The notes beneath the pieces were generated by a model that was not told the origin of the DNA, made no database searches, and worked only from the letters and a program-made list of their open reading frames with translations. Of a stretch of DNA of 11,671 nucleotides, positions 1-4,917 are shown piece after piece; the stretch's first letter is position 1, and every line of letters begins with the position of its first letter. The position numbers and the translations under genes were made by a program. The DNA is from Nitrosotalea sp. (GTDB lineage Archaea; Halobacteriota; Syntropharchaeia; Alkanophagales; Methanospirareceae), in NCBI GenBank assembly GCA_020725315.1, contig DYFG01000040.1, positions 1 through 11,671 of the forward strand, in the 5' to 3' direction.

Positions 1-556
1 CAAGGAGAAGAGAAGCAAGCAACACGATCAAGACCGCGAAACCGCATAAATTAATAATACCCTCTGTTAACCCCGTTCCGATAAGCATGGTCAGAGGCGG
101 CACGTTATGTTCTTCATTATCTTCTTCTTTTCCCTCTATCAGTGAAAGCGAATCTGGGCATTTGTTCTGCACACACCACGCTATTTCATGTTCAAGCTTC
201 TTTTTCGTCAGTTCATAGCCGATTAACGATTTATTGCCGATGAAAACAGCAGGTAGGTCCACTGCGGGTGGGTTATAAGCTTGGATGAAGGCGTTAAAAA
301 GCTTGCTGTTCGTTGTATTATACGTTATCTCAAACTTATGAACTTCAATCTCTGGATAACGCTCTTCGAGTTCCTCTAATAAAACCGTTATATCTCTGCA
401 ATGCGGGCAGTCTTCCCCGTAAAAATAATAGAGAGAAACAGAGCTTTGCGCATCGGTAATAGGGATAAGGGAGAGAGTAGAAAGAAGAATGAGCGCGATA
501 AGGAATGATATCAACACCGATAAAAATCGAGCGCCTTTATATACCTCGGTTCTCAT
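1..556 (-). CDS. Thioredoxin-fold domain fused to DsbD/CcdA-type membrane domain (C-terminus beyond window)
   Basis: The reading frame is open from an ATG at 556 to the window edge (185 residues seen), so the gene is partial at its C-terminus. Residues about 11-36 form a hydrophobic signal/anchor segment. A thioredoxin-like domain follows with a CPHC redox motif (Cys50, Cys53) after a YYFYGED strand, and a cis-Pro type LPAVFIG segment near residue 102. From about residue 155 a new hydrophobic stretch starts (GTGLTEGIINLCGFAVL). It resembles the first helix of CcdA/DsbD-like proteins, which usually read NPCAFAVL; here NLCG keeps the Cys (171) but loses the Pro. The architecture suggests an extracytoplasmic thiol-disulfide domain coupled to a membrane electron conduit, as in disulfide reduction or cytochrome c maturation. 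The fold assignments come from motifs. The role is inferred, and the missing C-terminus prevents counting membrane helices. It diverges from the NifU-like gene with only 11 bases between the starts. Confidence 0.8.
   Translation of the reverse strand, partial: MRTEVYKGARFLSVLISFLIALILLSTLSLIPITDAQSSVSLYYFYGEDCPHCRDITVLLEELEERYPEIEVHKFEITYNTTNSKLFNAFIQAYNPPAVDLPAVFIGNKSLIGYELTKKKLEHEIAWCVQNKCPDSLSLIEGKEEDNEEHNVPPLTMLIGTGLTEGIINLCGFAVLIVLLASLLL
536..543 (+). promoter_or_regulatory. TATA box (TTTATATA) for the NifU-ThiF-YcaO-TfuA operon
   Basis: TTTATATA is centred about 27 bases before position 567, the usual archaeal TATA-to-start distance. Transcription would then begin almost exactly at the GTG at 568, giving a leaderless or nearly leaderless mRNA. 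The box lies inside the first codons of the divergent thioredoxin-fold gene. No Shine-Dalgarno motif precedes the NifU-like start, which agrees with leaderless initiation. Confidence 0.55.
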
Positions 557-567
557 AAAATGGGTTA

Positions 568-822
568 GTGACAAAAATGCTCGAAAAGGTAAGAGAAGTA
601 ATAGAGAAAGAGATTAAACCACTCTTAGCATTTGAAGGTGGCAGTATCGAACTGGTGAGCGTGGAAAACGGCGTGGTGAAGGTGCGACTGATGGGAGCGT
701 GCGCAGGATGTCCGATGAGCCAATTCACACTGGTGAATTTTGTTGAGGCGACACTGAAAAATAGGATCCCGGAGGTGAAGGAAGTAAGATCGGTAGCGCC
801 TTTCTGGATAAACTGGGAATAG
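568..822 (+). CDS. NifU C-terminal domain protein (Fe-S cluster scaffold/carrier)
   Basis: This 84-residue protein is a stand-alone NifU C-terminal (Nfu-type) domain. It has the family's helix-rich start with FEGGSIELVSVENGVVKVRL, then the cluster-binding GACAGCPMS segment with a CxxC pair. Such proteins hold or deliver a [4Fe-4S] cluster between subunits in the cytoplasm. The family often ends near this length, so it looks complete. The start used is GTG 568; an in-frame ATG at 577 is equally possible. A TATA box about 27 bases upstream of 567 favours a leaderless transcript. It is the first gene of the operon that continues with the small Cys-rich protein, the E1 enzyme, YcaO and TfuA. This placement suggests, but does not prove, a link to sulfur or cluster handling for thioamidation. 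Confidence 0.88.
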   Translation: MTKMLEKVREVIEKEIKPLLAFEGGSIELVSVENGVVKVRLMGACAGCPMSQFTLVNFVEATLKNRIPEVKEVRSVAPFWINWE

Positions 823-829
823 CAATTGC

Positions 830-834
830 GGTGA
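830..834 (+). promoter_or_regulatory. Shine-Dalgarno GGTGA for the small Cys-rich ORF
   Basis: GGTGA ends six bases before the ATG at 841. This is a strong archaeal ribosome binding site and the main reason to call the 45-residue ORF a real gene rather than a shadow of the ThiF frame. Confidence 0.6.
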
Positions 835-840
835 TGAAAA

Positions 841-978
841 ATGGTAAAATGTGAACTCTGTGGAACGGAAACGGATGATCCCCAGGAATTTTATGGTAAA
901 AAATTGTGTGGAGAGTGCTATGAGTACTTCGAGGAGAGGGAGAGTAGACGATTCCGGGGATGCTGCTCCTGTTGGTGA
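841..978 (+). CDS. Small Cys-rich zinc-ribbon-like protein, 45 residues
   Basis: An ORF from ATG 841 to TGA 976-978 encodes a protein with two CxxC knuckles, Cys4-x2-Cys7 and Cys23-x2-Cys26, spaced by 15 residues (CELCGTE and LCGECYEYFEE). This is typical of a small zinc ribbon or other metal-binding finger. The C-terminus is unusual: it ends in basic residues then a Cys-Cys-Ser-Cys-Trp tail. Support for translation is a GGTGA site six bases upstream and tight packing, 18 bases after the NifU-like stop. Its TGA lies within the GGTGA that would serve the ThiF-type gene, so the two could be translationally coupled. No function can be assigned. It could bind zinc, act as a Cys-based sulfur relay, or be the N-terminal finger of a longer ThiF-type protein separated by a real or sequencing frameshift near 945-975. 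The overlapping frame of the E1 gene is open here, so the call is not certain. Confidence 0.6.
   Translation: MVKCELCGTETDDPQEFYGKKLCGECYEYFEERESRRFRGCCSCW
974..978 (+). promoter_or_regulatory. Shine-Dalgarno GGTGA overlapping the upstream stop, sets the ThiF start at TTG 986
   Basis: GGTGA ends seven bases before TTG 986. Its last three bases are the stop codon of the 841-978 ORF. This arrangement fits stop-restart coupling between the two genes. It also places the E1 start right before the RRYARQ motif where ThiF/MoeB proteins normally begin. Confidence 0.45.
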
Positions 979-985
979 ACCCGAT

Positions 986-1699
986 TTGAGGAGATACGCG
1001 AGACAACTCAAGCTCTTTGGAGAGGAAGGTCAGAAGAGGCTTAAAAAGGCTACAGTTACCATTGCAGGTGCTGGTGGACTCGGTTCGGTAACCGCGGTCT
1101 ATTTAACCGTTGCAGGTGTCGGTAGGATACAGATCGTTGATGATGATGTGGTAGAGTTGAGCAATTTGAACCGTCAGATATTGCATTGGGAGAAGGATAT
1201 AGGGAAGAAAAAGGCGGAATCGTTTGTAGACAAACTCTCGCAGATGAATTCGGAGGTGGACGTGGTGGTGACGACCCGGCGAATACGTGAGGATACTGTG
1301 GCTGGGATCCTCAATGATTCTGATTTGATAGTGGATGCGATGGACAACTTTCAAACGAGATACCTACTTAACAAGGTTGCATTACAGAGGAAGATCCCCT
1401 TTTTTTATGGGGGCGTGTATGGATTTGAAGGGCAGGTGACAACGATAATCCCCGGGGAAACCGCATGCTTACGGTGCATATTCCCTGAAGGGCATCAACC
1501 AGAGACGTTTCCGGTAATAGGAGCTACATGTGGTGTTATCGGCTGTATTCAAGCAACCGAGGTGGTGAAATATATCGTTGGCGTGGGCGGGCTCTTGACC
1601 AATAGACTCTTGATATGGGATGGCTTGGATACAAGAATGGAGGAGTTTGTGGTTGAGAGAAACCCTGCTTGTGTGGATTGTGGTGATTTGGACTCTTAG
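986..1699 (+). CDS. ThiF/MoeB/HesA-family E1-like adenylyltransferase
   Basis: The protein adenylates the C-terminal Gly-Gly of a ubiquitin-like sulfur carrier (ThiS/MoaD type) so that it can be thiocarboxylated. Numbered from TTG 986 it has 237 residues, close to the family norm. It starts with RRYARQLKLFGEEGQ, then the nucleotide-binding GAGGLGS (28-34), the SNLNRQ motif with the conserved Arg63, the metal-binding Asp120 in DAMDNF, and two CxxC pairs (Cys161/164 and Cys229/232) for the structural zinc. The loop after the first pair, where E. coli ThiF has its carrier-linked Cys, looks shorter here; the nearest cysteines are 182 and 187. Upstream in-frame starts exist (ATG 920, and a longer form from 851), but they overlap the small Cys-rich ORF, and homologues begin near RYxRQ. 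Position before YcaO and TfuA suggests it charges the sulfur carrier for peptide thioamidation. A thiamine, molybdopterin or tRNA-thiolation role is possible too. Confidence 0.88.
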   Translation: MRRYARQLKLFGEEGQKRLKKATVTIAGAGGLGSVTAVYLTVAGVGRIQIVDDDVVELSNLNRQILHWEKDIGKKKAESFVDKLSQMNSEVDVVVTTRRIREDTVAGILNDSDLIVDAMDNFQTRYLLNKVALQRKIPFFYGGVYGFEGQVTTIIPGETACLRCIFPEGHQPETFPVIGATCGVIGCIQATEVVKYIVGVGGLLTNRLLIWDGLDTRMEEFVVERNPACVDCGDLDS

Positions 1700-1723
1700 T
1701 GAATTAAAGAAATCTTTGATGGA

Positions 1724-2956
1724 ATGAGACTGAAGTCGTGTATCAAGGGTTATAAGAAGGGGACGCATCGTGCAGTCCCTCCCGAGGAGACGTTAACTCG
1801 AATAGAGCCTAAGATGCCCGCGGCTGGTGTGACACGGGTTGCGGATATAACCGGACTTGATAGGATCGGAATACCGGTATTTTCAAGCATAAGACCCACT
1901 GCGGAGGGAGGAGCGGTATCGGTCTATAATGGTAAAGGAACGACGGCAGCGGAAGCGAGAGTCTCTGCTATGATGGAGGCAGTAGAACGATACTCTGCGG
2001 AAGTTGGAGCCAGAGAACTTTTAATAGAGAGTTATTCAAGGCTTAGCGAGAAGGAGAACGGTTTAAACCCGAACGAATTGATTCTTCCGGATTACGTGAA
2101 GCATATCGAGGATCTTCCTATCCCCTGGGTGAAGGGATATGATTTGATAAAGGATGAAGCGATACATGTGCCGGCGAATGCGGTATTCCACCCCTTACCC
2201 TCACGTTTTGAGCGGGTCAGGCTCTTCCGGACAAATACAAACGGGTTGGCGGGGGGTAACGAGCTGGAAGAAGCGATTTTTCACGGGCTTGCGGAAGTTA
2301 TCGAGCGAGATGCGTGGTCTCTGGTCGAAATAACACGGAATACTGGCCCTAATGTAAAAATAGAAGGAGGAGAGATTCGTAACCTGATAGATAATTTCCT
2401 GAATGCGAATCTTTCAGTACTTATACGTGATATAACGAGTGACATAGGTGTACCGACTTTTGCGGCTGTCTCTGACGACCTCATCTTACGAGACCCCGCA
2501 CTGCTCACCATCGGAATGGGGACCCATACCGATGCAGGCGTTGCGATAAAGCGGGCGATTACCGAGGTTGCACAGAGCAGACTCACACAGATACACGGTG
2601 CACGAGAGGATACGGTAACCGCCGATGTACGAAGAATGATGGGATATGAATGGATGCGCAAGATGAACAAGCACTGGTTTGAAACCTCTGAGTTTGAAGA
2701 TTTTGATCACGTGGCTTCCTCTTCTTTTAATAGTAATGATCTTCTCGCGGATATACAGTACATGGTGGAGCGTTTAAAGGCGGTAGGATTAGAACGAGTG
2801 ATAGTGGTTGATTTGACGAAGGAGGAGATAGGAGTGCCCGTGGTGCGCGTAATCGTGCCGGGATTGGAGATGTACGCAGTTGATGGTGAACGAATCGGGA
2901 GGCGATGCCGGAATGCACGAAAGCAACGTGGTCATATTCCTGGGACCGAGTCTTGA
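1724..2956 (+). CDS. ycaO: YcaO-domain protein, probable McrA glycine thioamidation cyclodehydratase
   Basis: This 410-residue protein matches archaeal YcaO enzymes, which use ATP to phosphorylate a backbone amide oxygen so that sulfide can replace it. In MCR-bearing archaea the TfuA-paired YcaO makes the active-site thioglycine of McrA. Visible signatures are the N-terminal GYKKGTHRAVPPEETL, the ATP/Mg site starting at GKGTTAAEAR (from residue 70) followed by MMEAVERYSAE, the NTNGLAGG segment (about 171-178) leading into GLAEVIERDAW, and the C-terminal VPGLEMYAVDGERIG. The first ATG giving the family N-terminus is at 1724; only a weak ribosome site precedes it. The gene starts 24 bases after the E1 stop and its last 44 bases overlap tfuA. 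The tail after ERIGRR (RNARKQRGHIPGTES) may be family-specific. Family and pairing are clear; the McrA substrate is inferred, as no mcr gene is in view. Confidence 0.95.
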   Translation: MRLKSCIKGYKKGTHRAVPPEETLTRIEPKMPAAGVTRVADITGLDRIGIPVFSSIRPTAEGGAVSVYNGKGTTAAEARVSAMMEAVERYSAEVGARELLIESYSRLSEKENGLNPNELILPDYVKHIEDLPIPWVKGYDLIKDEAIHVPANAVFHPLPSRFERVRLFRTNTNGLAGGNELEEAIFHGLAEVIERDAWSLVEITRNTGPNVKIEGGEIRNLIDNFLNANLSVLIRDITSDIGVPTFAAVSDDLILRDPALLTIGMGTHTDAGVAIKRAITEVAQSRLTQIHGAREDTVTADVRRMMGYEWMRKMNKHWFETSEFEDFDHVASSSFNSNDLLADIQYMVERLKAVGLERVIVVDLTKEEIGVPVVRVIVPGLEMYAVDGERIGRRCRNARKQRGHIPGTES

Positions 2957-3572
2957 TACCGAACGTGCGAGGAAGATATTGGATGCGGAGTATAGACCAC
3001 CAGCAGCGCGAGGAGATATCTTCAAGGCAGTCAAAGAAGGAGCAAAGATAATAGGATTGATAGACGGTGTCTTCTTTCAAGCCTGTGCAATAGCGCATCG
3101 TGAGATACTGTATGCATTGGAGCACGGTGTGAAAGTGGTAGGAGCATCGAGTATGGGTGCTTTGAGGGCTTCTGAACTTGATGTTTATGGTATGGAGGGC
3201 GTTGGCAGGATATATGAGCTTTATAAGAACGGTGAACTGGTTTCTGATGATGAAGTTGCACTGCTCTTCGAACCTGAATCGCTCAAACCGTTATCTGAGC
3301 CACTGGTGAATATACGGTACAATCTCGACCGTGCAGAAGCGAGAGGGATAATAAATAACGAGGTGAAAGAGAGGTTAGTGGGCATAGCGAGATCGTTGTA
3401 TTATCCCGAGCGGGTTTATGATAGAATATTGAGCGTTGCAGAGGGTGAGGTGGATCGGGAGACGTTAGAGCAGCTGAAGAAGTTCTTGAGAGAGGAACTA
3501 AGGGATTTGAAGCGGGAAGATGCGATTGAGGCGTTGAGGAGGATAAAGGCACTAATAGAAAGGGAAGGATGA
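2913..3572 (+). CDS. tfuA: TfuA, thioamidation partner of YcaO
   Basis: TfuA proteins are required with YcaO for thioamidation. The characterised archaeal protein hydrolyses thiocarboxylated ThiS and raises YcaO affinity for its substrate, using a Ser-Lys pair. Here the 219-residue protein opens with VVIFLGPSLD, followed by PPAARGDIF (about 29-37), the IGLIDGVFF strand and the signature GASSMGALRA (77-86), whose serines are candidates for the nucleophile. The C-terminal half is charged and helical. I chose ATG 2913 because it lies directly before the conserved first strand and has GGAGG at 2898-2902, ten bases upstream. An in-frame ATG at 2880 would add 11 unlikely residues. The gene overlaps the end of ycaO by 44 bases in another frame, which suggests coupled translation in fixed ratio, and its stop overlaps the next start (ATGA). 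Confidence 0.93.
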   Translation: MHESNVVIFLGPSLDTERARKILDAEYRPPAARGDIFKAVKEGAKIIGLIDGVFFQACAIAHREILYALEHGVKVVGASSMGALRASELDVYGMEGVGRIYELYKNGELVSDDEVALLFEPESLKPLSEPLVNIRYNLDRAEARGIINNEVKERLVGIARSLYYPERVYDRILSVAEGEVDRETLEQLKKFLREELRDLKREDAIEALRRIKALIEREG

Positions 3573-3958
3573 AAAAGAGAATCATAGCAGGTTTGATAGC
3601 TATAATAGCGATTATGATGTTTGCGGGATGTGTAGAAGAGGAAGGACCCATATCTACACCAATGATAACCCCATCGCCAACTGCAACTCCTGCACCAACT
3701 CTGGAAACGACTTCTGCAATCGTATCCCGCGTAATAGATGGGGATACAATAAAATTGCAAGAAGGCGAAAGAGTTAGACTGCTCGGTATTGATGCACCAG
3801 AGAGGGGGCAACCATATTACGAAGAATTAGAAATGGTTAGAGAAGGGAACGCTAAGGTTTATATTAGACCTCCAAACACTAAATATTCAGACATTCTTAA
3901 AGAAGCTGAAGAAGAGGCTAAAAATGCTGAAAGAGGATTATGGCAACCATCAGAATAA
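3569..3958 (+). CDS. Staphylococcal-nuclease-like lipoprotein with internal deletion
   Basis: This is a 129-residue predicted lipoprotein. Residues 1-20 are a signal peptide (KKR, then a hydrophobic core), with lipobox FAGC and the lipidated Cys at 21. A Pro/Thr-rich linker spans about 27-50. The rest resembles the SNase/thermonuclease fold: IVSRVIDGDTI, then VRLLGIDAPERGQPYYEE with the usual Asp/Arg/Glu active-site set, and the closing YSDILKEAEEEAKNAERGLW. Normal SNase domains carry about 40-60 more residues between these parts, including the D-x-YGR segment with a catalytic Arg; here the text jumps from QPYYEEL directly to EMVREGNAKVY. The protein is therefore probably inactive as a nuclease, or binds rather than cuts. 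The frame is intact, so this is an in-frame loss, not a frameshift. ATGA overlap with tfuA shows cotranscription, though a role in thioamidation is not implied. Confidence 0.8.
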   Translation: MKKRIIAGLIAIIAIMMFAGCVEEEGPISTPMITPSPTATPAPTLETTSAIVSRVIDGDTIKLQEGERVRLLGIDAPERGQPYYEELEMVREGNAKVYIRPPNTKYSDILKEAEEEAKNAERGLWQPSE

Positions 3959-3967
3959 GGTTTATCT

Positions 3968-3998
3968 AAACACCATCGTATTTACCTCGGCGGTGTTT
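3968..3998 (+). terminator. Inverted repeat after the operon, possible terminator or operator
   Basis: AAACACC at 3968-3974 is exactly matched by GGTGTTT at 3992-3998, with a 17-base loop. It lies 9 bases after the lipoprotein stop and before the TATA box of the next gene. Archaeal termination mainly needs T-rich tracts, and the following TTT runs are short, so this could equally be an operator for the downstream promoter. Confidence 0.3.
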
Positions 3999-4017
3999 CG
4001 ACACGATTGCGGACTAC

Positions 4018-4025
4018 TTTTATAT
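4018..4025 (+). promoter_or_regulatory. TATA box (TTTTATAT) for the MqnD-like gene
   Basis: TTTTATAT is centred about 27 bases before 4048, so transcription should start at or next to the ATG at 4049. There is no Shine-Dalgarno motif before that ATG, consistent with a leaderless mRNA. Confidence 0.6.
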
Positions 4026-4048
4026 CACTCGTCCATTATTATTAAACC

Positions 4049-4858
4049 ATGCTCGTAGCACATACACCCGATGCAGACGATGCATTCATGTTCTATGGAC
4101 TATTAAGTGGCAAAATCCCTACGAAGTTTGAGATAACACATATTGTTGAGGACATTGAAACGCTCAATAAAAAAGCCTTTAGGAGTGAGATTGATGTCAC
4201 GGCGCTCTCAGTCCACGCTTATGCGTTTCTTCATGACAAATATCGGATCTTATCAACCGGTGCAAGCGTAGGTGATGGATATGGTCCGGTAGTCGTGGCA
4301 AGAAGGGGGATAGAGATAGAAGGAACGAGTATTGCAGTGCCCGGGAAGTACACGACTGCAAACCTGCTGCTCAAGTTGGCTGTTGATGACTTCCAGCCTG
4401 TGGAAATGAGGTTTGATGAAGTCCTGCCTGCAGTGAAGCGAGGTGAAGTGAATGCCGGCCTGGTAATCCATGAAGGTCAGATAACCTATGCGCAGCAGGG
4501 GCTTGTAAAAATCCTTGATTTGTGGGAGTGGTGGTACGAGAAAACGAGACTACCTTTGCCTCTCGGCATTAATGCGATAAAAAGGAATATCCCCGAAGGG
4601 GTACAGCGAGATTTTCTTAAAGTGTTACGTGAAAGTGTGCAATATGCACTCGAGAATGTAGAAGAAGCTTTGCAACATGCGATGAACTATTCACGAGGTG
4701 CGGATAAAGAGCTTGTTAAAAAATTCGCATTGATGTACGTGAATAACTACACCTACGAAATGACGGATGAAGTTGTAAAAGCCCATGATGAACTTTACAG
4801 AATGGCACAAAGGAAAGGCTTTATTGAAAGACCCCCTCTCGACATCCTTTTTCTCTAA
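4049..4858 (+). CDS. MqnD-family protein (1,4-dihydroxy-6-naphthoate synthase-like)
   Basis: This 269-residue protein has the periplasmic-binding-protein-like fold of the MqnA/MqnD family, and the MqnD branch fits best. It opens with VAHTPDADDAFMFYGL, the family's N-terminal loop, continues with DVTALSVHAYAFL and the GYGPVVVAR segment of the inter-domain hinge, and has the conserved IHEGQITY motif with His141 as the likely active-site residue. In the futalosine route MqnD converts cyclic dehypoxanthine futalosine to 1,4-dihydroxy-6-naphthoate, a menaquinone precursor, in the cytoplasm. Length and absence of a signal peptide agree. No other mqn gene is nearby, and MCR-bearing archaea often carry divergent family members of unknown role, so a menaquinone function is an inference. 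The start is fixed by the leaderless promoter and the conserved N-terminus. Confidence 0.8.
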   Translation: MLVAHTPDADDAFMFYGLLSGKIPTKFEITHIVEDIETLNKKAFRSEIDVTALSVHAYAFLHDKYRILSTGASVGDGYGPVVVARRGIEIEGTSIAVPGKYTTANLLLKLAVDDFQPVEMRFDEVLPAVKRGEVNAGLVIHEGQITYAQQGLVKILDLWEWWYEKTRLPLPLGINAIKRNIPEGVQRDFLKVLRESVQYALENVEEALQHAMNYSRGADKELVKKFALMYVNNYTYEMTDEVVKAHDELYRMAQRKGFIERPPLDILFL

Positions 4859-4879
4859 ATATGAACATAATGTAACAGG

Positions 4880-4888
4880 TTTTTAAAT
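4880..4888 (+). promoter_or_regulatory. Possible TATA box (TTTTTAAAT) for the first radical SAM gene
   Basis: The element sits in the 59-base gap before ATG 4918. Its centre predicts a transcript start near 4911 and a leader of only a few bases. It suggests the radical SAM gene has its own promoter rather than depending on read-through. Confidence 0.4.
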
Positions 4889-4917
4889 GGGCGAATATCT
4901 AAATTAAAGAAAGAGTA

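Noticed and set aside
851..985. N-terminal extension of the E1 protein from 851 or ATG 920
   Set aside because: It overlaps the better supported Cys-rich ORF, and ThiF-type proteins begin near the RYxRQ motif. GGAG before 920 is noted, so this start is not excluded.
625..1011. Minus-strand ORF of 128 codons opposite the NifU-like and Cys-rich genes
   Set aside because: It is antisense to well-supported genes, has low-complexity Ser/Pro/His-rich translation and no ribosome site or family match.
2281..3125. Minus-strand ORFs opposite ycaO and tfuA
   Set aside because: They are mirrors of strongly coding plus-strand frames and show no recognisable domains.
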